Positions 1-9,599 of a stretch of DNA of 64,000 nucleotides are shown here, piece after piece. Source of the DNA: Symbiodinium natans (lineage: Eukaryota; Sar; Dinophyceae; Suessiales; Symbiodiniaceae); contig CAJNDS010002202.1 of the NCBI GenBank assembly GCA_905221605.1, positions 939,879 to 1,003,878 on the forward strand, given 5' to 3'. Below the pieces are notes generated by a model. That model was not told the origin of the DNA, ran no database searches, and was given only the letters and a program-made list of their open reading frames with translations. Within the stretch, counting starts at the first letter, position 1. Each line of letters begins with the position of its first letter. A program made the translations under genes and the position numbers.

Positions 1-231
1 GTAGAGGGTTTAGGGTTTAGGGTTTAGGGTTTAGGGTTTAGGGCTTAGGGTTTAGGGTAGAGGGTAGAGGGTTTAGGGTTTAGGGTCGAGGGCCCATGGT
101 TTAGACCAACCCTCTTAGTATAATGATCTGTCGGCCATCCGAACCTTCAAACCAAGTCTTTAGCCTCAGGTTCGGGTTTGGTTTGGGGTTTAGGGTTTAG
201 GGTTTAGGGTTTAGGGTTTAGGGTTTAGGGT

Positions 232-263
<32 letters not shown>

Positions 264-310
264 GGTTTCGGGGGTTAGGGCTTAGGGTTTGAGGTTTAGG
301 GTTTAGGGGT
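1..310 (+). repeat. Telomere-like TTTAGGG arrays
   Basis: Runs of TTTAGGG with variants TTGAGGG and TAGAGGG at 1-55 and 185-310, separated by about 120 bp of non-repetitive sequence. Because arrays of both orientations continue for 56 kb inward, this is interstitial repeat and not a chromosome end. Confidence 0.9.
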
Positions 311-343
311 TAGGCTCCACCCCTCGACCCCTAAACCCTAAGG

Positions 344-442
344 CTGCTCAACAAAGGTTTTGAGGCCGGAGTACAAAGACAGGAGGCTTTCCATCTTTTC
401 GGAACCCCGAAACTCTATGCAAATCTGCTGAGTGTTGCCCAC
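344..442 (-). CDS. Exon, unknown protein
   Basis: Thirty-three open codons follow a GCAAG acceptor. The translation contains ICIEFRGSEKMESLLSLY and has the even composition of real coding sequence. The donor is unclear (a CAG precedes the left end). A plus-strand frame is also open, so the strand rests mainly on agreement with the neighbouring exons. Confidence 0.5.
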
Positions 443-1303
443 CTTGCCCTAAACCCTAAATACGAAACCAACAAAAACAGCACGCCACATATGGCGTCCG
501 ATTTTTCTTAGGGAACCTAATCCCAAAGGGATCCTAGTCCCAAAAAATAATTACGGGCACTATACTGGGCATCCGAATGGCCTCCCGCGGGTCCGGATGG
601 AGGAAGGCCAAGTGAAGGTCGGTGGCGGATCGCGCGGCCGCCTGTTTCGGGTTTAGGGTTAACTAGGGTTCATCAGGGTTAACTAGGGTTAATTAGGCTC
701 CCTAATTGCTTAGGGTCAATTAAGGGCTAATTCGGAATAATTTGGGCTAAGTTAGGGTTCATTAGGTTTATTTTGGGTTAATTTGGGTTTTGGGTCAACT
801 AGGGTTTTGGGCTCAGTGCTTTTGAGGACGTTGGGTTTGGGGAGTTTTAATATGGGCTTAATGATTTTTGGGTTGAGGGCTTTGGGCACCTTAGGATGTA
901 GGGACTCCCCTTGCTGGCTAACTCACACCGGCAGAGCCCCAAAGCACGCACCCCAGGGTGTATGGTGAACCCTCTACACCCGAACCCTGAACCCCAAAAC
1001 TGCTTGCGGGCTGAAGGAAAATTTGGTTCAAACCCTAAACCCTAAACCCTAAACCCTAAACCCTAAACTTAAAAGATTGAGGGTGTCCGTGTAGGTGCTG
1101 AAGGTCTCGGGTTGCGTGTTTAGGGTGGAGATCCTAGGTTTCAACTTTCCGCGTGCGGGTTTCGGCTGGAAGTGGGAGGCCTTTTGGCCTTGACTAAGCC
1201 CCAAACTCTCGACCCCAAAACGCCACACCCTGAACCTAACCCTCAACCCTGAACCCTTTAAACCCTACATCCCCAAACCCTAAACCTTAAATCCCCTGTT
1301 GGC
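443..1303. other. Intronic sequence with scattered TTAGGG-like words
   Basis: Contains loosely repeated GGGTTAACTAGGG-type words (650-800), a short CCCTAAA array (1030-1068) and otherwise unique sequence. Small open frames here are composed of repeat translation. I see no gene or RNA. Confidence 0.5.
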
Positions 1304-1363
1304 CTGCCACCAGGTGTTACCAGGCTCCCAGATCTTCCAGTCGAAGAGAATGGTGGAGGGAAC
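1304..1363 (-). CDS. Exon, Trp-rich segment
   Basis: Acceptor AAAAAG|GTT, then 20 codons reading VPSTILFDWKIWEPGNTWW and ending CAG|GCC, a GC donor. Four tryptophans in 20 residues would suit a beta-propeller or carbohydrate-binding fold, but the segment is too short to assign. Confidence 0.6.
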
Positions 1364-1522
1364 CTTTTTGCCATCTCTGTTTATAGGGTTTTTGGATTTA
1401 AGAAATGTGTATAGGGCTTATAAGGTTTATTGTTTTTTTTTTTTTGCATGGTGTTGTTTTGCGATTAAGGTGGGAGTTTCAGCGTGCTTTTCTAGGGTTG
1501 TATCAGGTTTAAAGGCCCTAAA

Positions 1523-2225
1523 CCCTAAATCCTAAACCCTAAACCCTAAACCCTAAACGGTTTTTGGGGGCTTTAGGGCTTTAGGGCTTTAGGGTTGTCA
1601 ACAGCTTTAGGGCCTCTAGGGCTTAGGGGTCCTGGGGCGTTGACATTCTGTGCTCTGCGAGACATTGGGATGCTCAGCATCTTCGGGTGCTTCGGGCTTC
1701 AGGGTATATTATGGACGTGATGAGGCTTAGGGTTTAGGGTTTAGGGTTTAGGGTTTAGGGTTTAGGGTTTAGGGTTTAGGATTTAGGGTTTAGGGTTTAG
1801 GATTTAGGGTTTAGGGTTCAGGGTTTAGGGTTTAGGGAGTAGCAAAATTGGGATTTGGGACTTTGCAGGGCAAAGAGGTGCTCGGGCTTGCAGTGTAGGG
1901 CCTCAGGGCTTAAGTCGCGATTTGAGATTTTTCTATTTAGGGTCTTAGGGTTTAGGGTTTACGGTTTAGGGTTTAGGGTTTAGGCTCCAGCGGGGAATAG
2001 GGGTGAGGATCTTTTTGGGACTCTTTTGGGATATCAGGGTGACAAACTTAACTCTACACCCTGATCATGACCGTGCTTGGACTCGTAAGGTTCGAGCTTG
2101 GGACCCACTTGAGGAGTTCCTCAAAACAACATAAGGGCCAAATGGTCAGAGTATACCCCTAAACCTGAAAAGGAGAAACCCCTAACCTTACACCCGACAC
2201 CCTGAACCCTAAACCCTAAACCCTC
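1523..2225. repeat. Mixed-orientation telomere-like arrays and spacer
   Basis: CCCTAAA at 1526-1556, TTTAGGG at 1731-1835 and 1940-1983, CCCTAAA at 2205-2225. The sequence between is unique intronic DNA without a supported exon. Confidence 0.7.
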
Positions 2226-2230
2226 AGAGC

Positions 2231-2362
2231 CTTAACGATGCGAGCCAGGATCCCTTTTGAAATAGTCCTCGATTCAGGAGCTGAGGGCACGGCGTAGTGA
2301 GCGTCGCCAGCGCAAACGGCGTAGGGGATCAGGGTATACTCGGCCACACGCTTCGAGGGTGG
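2231..2362 (-). CDS. Exon, 44 codons, unknown protein
   Basis: One of the longest exons here. Acceptor CAAG|CCA; reads through EYTLIPYAVCAGDAHYAV and ISKGILARIVK with strong G/C preference at third positions; ends AAG|GCTCTG (GC donor), phase 0. No family recognised. Confidence 0.7.
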
Positions 2363-2363
2363 C

Positions 2364-2519
2364 TTGGGGTTTAGGGTTTAGGTTTTAGGGTTTAGGGTTT
2401 ATGGTGTAGGGTTTAGGGTTTAGGGTTTAGGGAAGGGCTCGGGCTCAGGGTCAGGGCCTTGGGGCTCGGCCCTAAGCCCTAAACCCTAAACCCTAAACCC
2501 TCAACTCTAAACCCTAAAG
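2364..2519. repeat. Intron made of a telomere-repeat inverted pair
   Basis: On the plus strand GGGTTTAGGG repeats (2367-2432) are followed after about 40 bp by CCCTAAACCC repeats (2470-2515). The halves are complementary and fill almost the whole gap between two exons, so the transcript could fold into one hairpin joining the splice sites. Confidence 0.75.
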
Positions 2520-2520
2520 G

Positions 2521-2569
2521 GACGTTGACTTCTCGGGCAGTGGTCGTACGGCGTTTCTGAGGTCTGGAC
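2521..2569 (-). CDS. Short exon
   Basis: Acceptor CTCAG|GTC followed by an open frame reading VQTSETPYDHCPRSQ. The donor near 2521 is uncertain. Supported by its position between two telomere-repeat introns. Confidence 0.45.
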
Positions 2570-2710
2570 CTGAGCTTCCAGGAAAAAACAACACCACCAC
2601 TTAAACCCTCAACTTAAGAACCCACAACTCTGAACTTAGGGTTTAGGCTTTAGGCTTCAGGCTTTAGGCTTTAGGGCTAGGACCCTAAACCCAACCCTGA
2701 CTTCAAACGC

Positions 2711-2783
2711 TAAAGTCCGAAGTGGCCCGTGAGATTCGGGACAAGGCTCTGCGGGTGGTCCAAATGCTACCACCAAACACTTG
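2711..2783 (-). CDS. Short exon
   Basis: Acceptor TTGCAG|CAA, then QVFGGSIWTTRRALSRIS; possible GC donor at TTTA|GCG. An opposite-strand frame (EVAREIRDKALRVV) is equally open, so the orientation is inferred from the neighbours. Confidence 0.4.
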
Positions 2784-2796
2784 CTGCAACGATCAG

Positions 2797-3036
2797 GGTT
2801 TAGGGTTTAGGGTTTAGGGTTTAGGGTTTAGGGTTTAGGGTTCAGGGTTCAGGGTTCAGGGATTTGGGTTTCTGTTGGGGGTTTAAGTAGACCCTAAACC
2901 CTAAACCCTAAACCCTAAACCGGAACCCTAAACCCTGCACGCTGACAGCCGAAAACTCTACAGGCCTAAAACCAGAGCCCTAAACCCTAAACCCTAAAAC
3001 CTAAACCCTAAACCCTAAACCCTAAACCCTAAACCC
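2797..3036. repeat. Intron with inverted telomere-like ends
   Basis: TTTAGGG repeats at 2799-2850 face CCCTAAA repeats at 2891-2935 and 2978-3036, separated by short unique pieces. Same layout as the 2364-2519 intron. Confidence 0.75.
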
Positions 3037-3039
3037 AGA

Positions 3040-3119
3040 TGAACACAAGGTCCGACTGCGGGCACGAGCGGCGAAGAAGAAAGGAAGGACCAGGGCGATG
3101 CCCACCCTGACGTAGCGGT
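3040..3119 (-). CDS. Exon encoding a probable membrane helix
   Basis: After a CTAAG acceptor the frame reads YVRVGIALVLPFFFAARA, a hydrophobic stretch of the right length for a transmembrane segment followed by Arg residues (positive-inside side). The donor is not resolved. Confidence 0.5.
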
Positions 3120-3784
3120 CTTAGGGGTCCCCTGTGAGAGAACCCTGATATACACCCTCAACCCTAATCCCTAAACCCTAAACCCTAAACCCTGAACCCT
3201 GAACCCTGACCCTGAACCCTGACCCTGACTCCGGATCCGTTTAGATCCCTCTAAACAAGAGGAAGGGACCACAACAAGGGTCCATGTTTCCGACCGTAGA
3301 GGTCTGAAGGTTTGAGGGCTTTGGGGGGTAGGGCTTCATAGGGTTCAGGGTTTAGGATTTTGGGTTTAGGGAAACCCTAAACCTAAACCCTAAATTTAGG
3401 GTTTAGGGTTTAGGATTTAGGGTTGAGGGGAACCCTAAACCTAAACCCAAAATTTGGGGTTTAGGGTCTCAGGGGTTAGGCTTTTGCAGTAGGGTTCAGG
3501 ATTTTGGGCCTTTGGGAAGGGATGGCCCTTCTACTGTCTTGGCACGGCTTCCTTCAAGGTGTTAGCCTTTGCAGGAGGATGTTTTGGAAACTGCTTCTAT
3601 TTGGGTGGGTGAGTGGGTGGGTGGGCGGGGGGTCTCGCGGCGAATAGGATTTCAGGGCTTTCAGGTTTAGAGTTCGGGGTTTACTTACAGGGCAAGCTTT
3701 CGAGGGTAAAGACCAAGACACCGACCGAGTTCCACTGCTCTGAGCATCACAAACTTTCGGAGCAGACAGTTGTTGGGCCCCATT

Positions 3785-3874
3785 TGGGATGTTCCCCTGA
3801 TACTATAACAGCCCTTAATAGGGATTGTAGTACCCCTATGATTAAGGACTGATAGTATAAGGGGGAACATCCCA
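3785..3874. mobile_element. MITE-like inverted repeat, family GGGATGTTCCCC
   Basis: A 90 bp palindromic element: TGGGATGTTCCCCTGATACT at the left is matched in reverse complement by AGTATAAGGGGGAACATCCCA at the right, with a short loop near 3827. A longer relative lies at 34,101-34,233 and a single arm at 36,225. Confidence 0.7.
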
Positions 3875-3929
3875 AGGCCCAGGGTTGATATGGCAGGGAC
3901 TGAGGGAATGGGGTACCCTATTTAGAATC

Positions 3930-4010
3930 CTTCAAAAGGATACATATATATATATATAGGGGATACAAGGTCCCTAATTCCCTCGTTCCCTACAAAGAAC
4001 CAGTAGGTTG
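3930..4010. repeat. Dispersed repeat with TATA core
   Basis: An AGGATA(CA/TA)TATATA tract followed by GGTCCCT..ATTCCCTC.TTCCCTAC.AAGAACCAG. A second copy is at 53,823-53,892. Function unknown. Confidence 0.55.
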
Positions 4011-4045
4011 GACGGCTCGCAGGGGAAGCTCAGGGGTTAGGATGA

Positions 4046-4133
4046 GATGGGACCGAGGCACAGGAGGAGCGTATGGTTGCCCTTGAAGCACATCACCTTG
4101 GCGGGCAACATGACCGTCCCACACCCGATGCCC
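4046..4133 (-). CDS. Exon, possibly the 3' end of a gene
   Basis: The frame reads CGTVMLPAKVMCFKGNH, then TLLLCLGPISS and a TAA. Either this is a C-terminus, so that a gene ends here, or a donor such as CTCG|GTCCCA precedes the stop. The sequence on its acceptor side is TTTAG|GGC, from the repeat itself. Confidence 0.5.
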
Positions 4134-4222
4134 TAAACCCTAAACCCTAAACCCTAAACCCTAAACCGCAAGCCCCAAAGAAAAGAGGCAAAAAAACGAC
4201 TAAGCCCCCAGAGCCGGCCCAG

Positions 4223-4318
4223 TCGCATCCGGCGCCGATGCCAGGTAGATGGTATTTGATGGGTTGCCCGTCCTTGGGTGGGGCCGGTGGTATGGGAGTT
4301 GAAGTTGTTGCACTGTAC
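4223..4318 (-). CDS. Exon, unknown protein
   Basis: Acceptor GGGAG|GTACAG; translation includes VQCNNFNSHTTGPTQG. Open for about 35 codons; donor uncertain, perhaps TGG|GCC. Confidence 0.5.
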
Positions 4319-4320
4319 CT

Positions 4321-4440
4321 CCCTAAACCCTAAGGCCTAAGGCCTAAGGCCTAAGCCCTCAGCCCTAAGCCCGCCCTAAGCCCTAAGCCCTAAGCCCTAA
4401 GCCCGAAGCCCTAAGCCCTAAGCCCTAAACCCTCAACTTA
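4321..4440 (-). repeat. Homogenised CCCTAAG/CCTAAGG array
   Basis: Telomere-like units changed to CCTAAGG and then CCCTAAG, each variant repeated in tandem several times before the next begins. Indicates local amplification of a mutated unit. Confidence 0.8.
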
Positions 4441-4706
4441 ACCCTAAACCCGAAGGCCCCCCGCACCTGAAAGCCGTTAATGCCCAAACCGCTCTGAACC
4501 GCCAAAATCCGAAAACCTAAAAGGTTGCAGGGTTTAGGGTTTAGGGAGTTTAGGGTTTAGGGTTTAGGGCTACCTGAAACCCTCAACTGTGTTTAGGGCT
4601 TGGGGTTGAGGGTTTAGGGCCTCCCCCTAAACCCTAAACTAAACCCTAAACCCTAAACCCTAAACCCTAAACCCTAAACCAACCCTAAACCCTAAACCCT
4701 AAACCA

Positions 4707-4745
4707 CCGAGCTGCAGGATCTCCGTCCAGGGGGTGCCTTCTGGC
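4707..4745 (-). CDS. Exon joined to 5163-5243
   Basis: Acceptor GCGCAG|GCCAGAAGG. Spliced to the preceding exon it gives INCVRPEGTPWTEILQLG in one frame, which reads more convincingly than either piece alone. The donor lies in CTCG|GTGGTTTAGGG. Confidence 0.6.
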
Positions 4746-5162
4746 CTGCGCGGTAAACTTGAACAGCTGGTTTTAGGACTTCGGACTGCGAGGACTCAGG
4801 GTTTAGGGTTTAGGGTTTAGGGTTTAGGGTTTAGGGTTTAGGGTTTGGGGTTTAGGGTTTAGGGGTTTAGTACGCGTTTTGTTTTCTGCATAGAGGGATT
4901 TTGTCAAAAGAGGGGTTTTATGTATAGGGTTCATAGAGGGTTGATATAGGGCTTGCGGTGTTTACGTAGGGTGCTTGTAGGGCTTTCATGAGGGTTGTTA
5001 TCGGGTTCATATCGGGTATTTATAGGGTTAGAAGGGTTTGGGAACCCTAAACCCTAAACCCTAAACCCTAAACCCTAAACCCTAAACCCTAAACCCTAAA
5101 CCCTAAACCCTAAACCCTAAACCCTAAGACCGAAACCCTAAGCCCTAAATCTAAACCCTGGC
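4746..5162 (-). other. GC-AG intron with inverted telomere repeats and 8 bp flanking duplication
   Basis: Donor CAG|GCCAG and acceptor CAG|GCCAG are the same 8-mer, as a target-site duplication would be. Transcript-sense order: TTTAGGG array (plus 5042-5155), about 170 bp of unique sequence, CCCTAAA array (plus 4797-4866), a 50 nt lead to the acceptor. The best example in the window of an intron that looks like an inserted element. Confidence 0.65.
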
Positions 5163-5243
5163 CTGACACAGTTGATGGACTCTGCGATCGACTGGCAAAT
5201 TGGGACAACCAGCACCGTGGAAAGTAGCTGCATGAGGAGATAC
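5163..5243 (-). CDS. Exon encoding a hydrophobic segment
   Basis: Acceptor CTCAAG|GTA; reads YLLMQLLSTVLVVPICQ, a likely membrane helix, then SIAESINCVR and the GC donor. 81 nt; its phase fits the 4707-4745 exon. Confidence 0.65.
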
Positions 5244-6104
5244 CTTGAGAGGCTGCTGAGGGTTTAGGGTTTAGGGTCTAGGGTTTAGGGTTTAGGGTTT
5301 AGGGCTTAGGGCTTAGGGTTTAGGGTTTAGGCAACCGAATGCCCAAACCACTAAACCCGAAACCGATGAATCCTAAACCGCAACAACCTCAGGGGCCCTT
5401 ACCCGAACTCGAAATCCTAAACCCTTGCTAAAACAAAACTCCCAAAAAAGGACCCCGATTTGGGGGCGACAAAAAGGCCTCCTGAATGCCTCTGCTACCC
5501 AGATCTTCCAGTATCACTTAAGACAGGAACGCTCACTAAAAAGGGTCCCTTTGGTTTCGGGCTCAGGGTTTAGGTTTTAGAGCGTAGGATGCTGAATGCA
5601 ACCCGTGGGGGTGTGGCCAAAAACTTCAAGTCCCCAAACCCAAGCCTAAATCTACATAACATTTCCCAACAAAACAGTGGTAATTACCCGAATATACCCC
5701 AGAATACTATAATCCATGTTTTCGGAACCCCTTCGGAAACCCCCAAACCCCCCCATCCGTGCAGAAGGCAAATGGTAGAGGCGAGGTGCACCATTGAAGT
5801 GAAAGTCTTGGCGATCCTGGACTTGCGGTTTGTGAAATCTTTTTTGTTAGGGGTGGGGGTGGGGGGGGGGGGGATTGGGGATTTAAGATTTTGGTGCTTT
5901 GGGGTTTAGGGTTTCAGGGGATAGGGCTTGAGGGTTGGGGGGGGTTCATAGGCTTCAGAGGGCTGGGTTGCTTCAGAGGTTCGGGTGTCGACAAAGGCCC
6001 CGCTTGAATCTGGAGCCTCAACACCTGGAACCCGAAGAAAAACCCTGAACCCCAAACCCTATAGACCCCAAACCCCCCCCCCCCCCCCCCCCCCTCCCCT
6101 GAAA

Positions 6105-6290
6105 CCCTGAAACCCTAGACCCGGAAACCCGGAAACCCTGAAACCCTGAAACCCTGAAACCCTGAAACCCTGAAACCCTGAAACCCTGAAACCCTGAAAC
6201 CCTGAAACCCTGAAACCCTGAAACCCTGAAACCCTGAGACCCTGAAACCCTGAAACCCTGAAACCCTGAAACCCTGAAACCTCAAACCCT
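6105..6290 (-). repeat. (CCCTGAAA)n array
   Basis: More than 20 near-perfect units of CCCTGAAA, an 8 bp derivative of CCCTAAA, preceded by a 25 bp C run. It ends beside the donor side of the next exon. Confidence 0.9.
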
Positions 6291-6298
6291 AAGACCCG

Positions 6299-6337
6299 AT
6301 GTGCCGCCCAAGGGGCTTGAGGAAGAAGTGCATGATC
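6299..6337 (-). CDS. Short exon, hydrophobic
   Basis: Acceptor CTTCAG|G, then IMHFFLKPLGRHIG with C or G at almost every third position. Donor probably G|GTCTTAG. Confidence 0.55.
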
Positions 6338-6359
6338 CTGAAGTTCAAGGACGTTGGGA

Positions 6360-6515
6360 CGTTTGGGGTTTAGGGTTTAGGGTTTAGGGCTAGGGTTTAG
6401 GGTTTAGGGTTTATAGGTTTAGGGTTTAGGGTTTAGGGTTTAGGGTTTAGGGTTTAGGGTTTAGGGTTTAGGGTTTAGGGTTTAGGGTTTAGGGTTTAGG
6501 GGGGGGGGGGGGGGG
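6360..6515 (+). repeat. TTTAGGG array ending in a G run
   Basis: About 20 TTTAGGG units, nearly pure, closing with 18 consecutive G. It lies on the acceptor side of the 6299-6337 exon. Confidence 0.95.
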
Positions 6516-6921
6516 GTTAGGAGTTCATGGACTGGCTGAAAAGGGGTTAATGGGCTTCATAGGGATATAGGGATTTTATGGAGCTTAGAGAGCTTTTGCA
6601 GGGTTCAGAGGGCTCTGTAGTAGGGCCTTTCTAGGGCCTTGTGGGGCTTCTATGCTTTTTACGGGGTCTTCAGGGCTATAGGTGCTTCTAGGAGCGCCCT
6701 CTGACCCAACAAGTCCTATACCCTACCTGAAGAACCCCAAACCCACTGTTTTGTAGGCTCTTGCTCTAAAAGCCTCATATTGGATTCTGAGATACCCCAT
6801 ACAAGAAAAAACAAGGTTTAGGGTTCTCAAGGTGCTCCCTATTTAAAGCTTAAGGATGTTAAGGGCTTTTAGGGTTTAGGGTTTAGCGTTTAGGTTTTAG
6901 TGGTATCCTAAACCCTGAAAC

Positions 6922-6979
6922 CTTCTCGCCGAGGGGCCCTGCTCCCTTCTCCATCTCCGTCTTGAAAGCTGGGGAGTTC
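6922..6979 (-). CDS. Exon, unknown protein
   Basis: Acceptor CCAAG|G; reads NSPAFKTEMEKGAGPLGEK; donor GAGAAG|GTTTCAGGG, whose GT belongs to a degenerate telomere unit. Confidence 0.65.
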
Positions 6980-7219
6980 CTTGGATGCCACGCTTTAGGG
7001 TTTAGGGTTCAGGGGGGTTAGGGGTTTTAGGCTTAGGGTTTAGGGGTTGATGGTTTCATGGTCTAGGCTTTCTTTCACGCTGCAGGAGTTTACGGCTTAA
7101 CCAAGAACCCTGAACTCCGAACCCTAAACCCTACGTCATGGGTCCCATGCTCTTCAAATACGAAGCCCTTATTAGACTTAGGGAACCCAACTATCATTTA
7201 CAGAACTGCCGACGTGATG

Positions 7220-7525
7220 AGGCTTCGGGTTTAGGGTTTAGGGTTTAGGGTTTAGGGTTTAGGGTTTAGGGTTTAGGGTTTAGGGTTTAGGGTTTAGGGA
7301 TTGGGTTTAGGGTTAGGGTTTAGGGTTTAGGGTTTGGGGTTTGGGGTTTGGGGTTTGGGGTTTGGGGTTTGGGGTTTGGGGTTTGGGGTTTAGGGTTTAG
7401 GGTTTAGGGTTTAGGGTTTAGGGTTTAGGGTTTAGGGTTTAAGGTTTAGGGTTTAGGGTTTAGGGTTTAGGGTTTGGGGTTTAGGGTTTAGGGTTTAAGG
7501 TTTAGGGCTTAGGGTTTAGGGCTCC
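7220..7525 (+). repeat. Large TTTAGGG/TTTGGGG array
   Basis: TTTAGGG units interrupted at 7334-7388 by eight consecutive TTTGGGG units, then TTTAGGG again. The block of one variant inside the canonical rep­eat points to slippage or gene-conversion-like spread. Confidence 0.95.
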
Positions 7526-7529
7526 TCAC

Positions 7530-7575
7530 CGCAAGCCTGAGCCTGCCAGCCAAGCATGGCCATCTCTTCTCCATG
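7530..7575 (-). CDS. Short exon
   Basis: Acceptor ACAAAG|CAT; reads HGEEMAMLGWQAQAC; donor TGCG|GTGAGG, with AG|GCT alternatives just upstream. Confidence 0.55.
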
Positions 7576-7728
7576 CTTTGTCAGTTTAAGAACCCAATAA
7601 CCTACTCTAGGGGCCTACAGAATTCGAATAGGGCTTTGGGGGGTTAATATGGTATATTTATAAATTTATAAAGGGACCATAAGGGGATGCTACTAGTAAT
7701 TATGCCGACCCTATATTATTGCTTTCTT

Positions 7729-7849
7729 CCCAGACCTCCCTGGGAGGATCCAAAAAGTAGAACCCCCCAAATAGTACCCTACTCTACAATTGAGTCATTC
7801 TTAGGAACTCTGAAAGGGATCTACTTTTTGGATCTTCCCAGGGGTCTGG
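7729..7849. mobile_element. MITE-like inverted repeat, family CCCAGACC
   Basis: 121 bp with terminal inverted repeats of about 30 bp: CCCAGACCTCCCTGGGAGGAT at left, its counterpart ending CCCAGGGGTCTGG at right, both followed inward by a matching AAAAAGTAGA word. A full relative is at 8755-8880; single arms are at 35,839, 30,290 and 56,491. The short open frame crossing it is not a gene. Confidence 0.75.
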
Positions 7850-7972
7850 AACCTAGGAATCTTAAGGTAGTTTGCAGTCGCTACTTGGTACTTATAACTT
7901 GCTATTTGATGATCGCTTGCTACTCACTATTACTCTCCTGAAGTATTATGTATTCTAGTGTAATGCTTGTCA

Positions 7973-8065
7973 ACCAAATGTTACCCTAAGGCTCCAAGGA
8001 CTCTTATCTTAAGGTACTTAGGCCCAAAGGCCTCATCCAGGAAGGTTTTGGGGCGATTTTGAGCC
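7973..8065 (+). repeat. Dispersed repeat, family CTAAGGCTCCAAGGACTC
   Basis: About 90 bp shared with 37,617-37,707 (same strand) and, reversed, with 12,645-12,725. No inverted ends or coding potential seen. Confidence 0.6.
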
Positions 8066-8203
8066 TAACAGAAAGCTTTTAGCGTTTGTGGTTTGGGGTT
8101 TAGGGCTTAGGGCCCCAAACCCTAAACCCTAAACCCTAAACCCTAAACCCTAAACCCTAAACCCTAAACCCTAAACCCAAAGGATGTTGAGCCTAAGGGT
8201 TTC

Positions 8204-8291
8204 AAGGCAAGCTGCTGGATGCTTCGGCACGTTGCGTCGGCACTCGAGGGGAGGCCACTCCAGGCAGCGAATCTGGGCGGGACTTGGCGTC
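8204..8291 (-). CDS. Exon, low-complexity
   Basis: Acceptor TTTAG|GAC; reads DAKSRPDSLPGVASPRV then Ser/Ala-rich residues, as in a disordered linker. Donor unclear. Confidence 0.5.
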
Positions 8292-8513
8292 CTAAAGCCA
8301 AAACTCCAAACCCCAAACCCTAAACCCTAACCCTAAACCCTAAACCCTAAACCCCAAACCCTAAACCCTAAACCCCAAACCCTCAACCCAAAACCCTGAA
8401 CCCCAAATCCTAAACCCATACTAAACCCCAAGCCCTACATCCTGAACCTTTGGCTTCCGGCGTGCACCGCTTTGTGAGACGGCTGCTGTAGTGGATCTGA
8501 AATTTTAACACTA

Positions 8514-8605
8514 GGATGGCCCTTAAAACCCTCTGAACAATATTTCTGAATATGATCCTGTTTTAACCCGGAAAATATTAAATGTCCCAAGGGCCTACCG
8601 AGAAC
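8514..8605 (+). repeat. Dispersed repeat, family GGCCCTTAAAACCCTCTGAA
   Basis: About 90 bp, AT-rich in the middle (AATATTTCTGAATATGAT) and closing with TGTCCCAAGGGCCTACC. Diverged copies at 10,686-10,785 and 24,773-24,868. Confidence 0.6.
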
Positions 8606-8754
8606 AAAAAGACTTCAGCCTACAGGCTTCGAGTCGCGAGTCGCATAAGCTCCCGACATGAAGGGTTGAGAGTGTATTCAGGGATTGCCCGACGACAGGT
8701 TTACGGCTTAGGGCAGTTTAGGGTTTGGGCTTTTGGGTTTGGGGTTGAGGGTAT

Positions 8755-8880
8755 CCCAGATTCCTGGCAGGATCCACAAAGCAGATCCCTTTAAGGGCTC
8801 CTACTAAGAATGACCCAAAAGTAGCACAGGGTACTATTTGGGGGCTCTGTCTGGTGTTGGGATCCTCCCAGGGGTCTGGG
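8755..8880. mobile_element. MITE-like inverted repeat, family CCCAGACC
   Basis: Second full copy of the 7729-7849 element: starts CCCAGATTCCTGGCAGGAT, ends GGATCCTCCCAGGGGTCTGGG, and shares the GGGTACTATTTGGGGG interior. Confidence 0.7.
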
Positions 8881-9352
8881 TTAGGGCTTAGTGCGTAGTG
8901 TAGCAGACCAGCTGAGATTGTGGGTGTTGGTGGGGAGGGGGGGGGGGGGGGGGCATGTCGGATGCCAAACTCTGCTTCCCCTTCGGCGACCGTGCCGGAC
9001 GTGATTGACCGCAAAGAGAGGGTTTAGGGTTAGGGTTTGGCGCACTGACTTTAGGGTTTAGGTGTTAGGAGAGCAAAAACCTACTTTCTGCTCTACCTTG
9101 TAGGATTCTTAAGTAACCTACCGAAAAGGGTAGGTTTTTGTGTGTTATCAGTTAAGGTAAGATACCAAAAGACCCCAAACAGCTTTCGGGTTTCCGGGTT
9201 TGGGGGCTTTGGTGTTGCCAAGTTAACTTCCTGAAAACCTCTTCCTTTGGGTTAGGGTTTAGGGTTTCAACTTTCGGGTTTAGGGTTTAGGGGTTTAGGG
9301 TTTAGGGTTTGCGGTTTGGGGTTTAGGGTTCGGGATCCCAGACATACTCAGC

Positions 9353-9431
9353 CCGGTAGCATGAAGACCAAGATGAGGCCAATGATGGAGATCATCTCTG
9401 GCCAGAAGATCATGGCCTTGTCGATCTTGAC
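9353..9431 (-). CDS. Exon encoding a transmembrane helix
   Basis: Acceptor CGCAAG|GTC; reads VKIDKAMIFWPEM then ISIIGLILVFMLPG, a clear hydrophobic helix after a charged lead. Donor CCGG|GCTGAG (GC); without splicing a TGA follows at once. Confidence 0.65.
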
Positions 9432-9503
9432 CTTGCGAGCTCAAACCGAGCAAAATACAGGTTGTGACCCTAAGCCCTAAACCCGAAACCATAAACCCTA
9501 AAC

Positions 9504-9578
9504 CGGTATGGCCAGAATGGATGTGCACTCCTGGCCGTTGCTGAGCACAGCGACCACCAGCTTTGGGCTGTGAGCTCT
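9504..9578 (-). CDS. Exon, 25 codons
   Basis: Acceptor TGCAAG|AGA; reads HSPKLVVAVLSNGQECTSIL; donor ATACCG|GTTTAGGG, in which the telomere repeat provides the splice site. VVAVLSNGQ.CTSIL resembles a beta-propeller strand pair, weakly. Confidence 0.65.
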
Positions 9579-9599
9579 CTTGCAGGAAGCCCCCATGCC

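Noticed and set aside
1-60. A true chromosome end at the left edge
   Set aside because: The telomere-like repeats start at base 1, but arrays of both orientations recur for 56 kb with exons between, and the edge array is degenerate (TAGAGGG, GCTTAGGG). A real terminal tract would be longer, purer and of one orientation.
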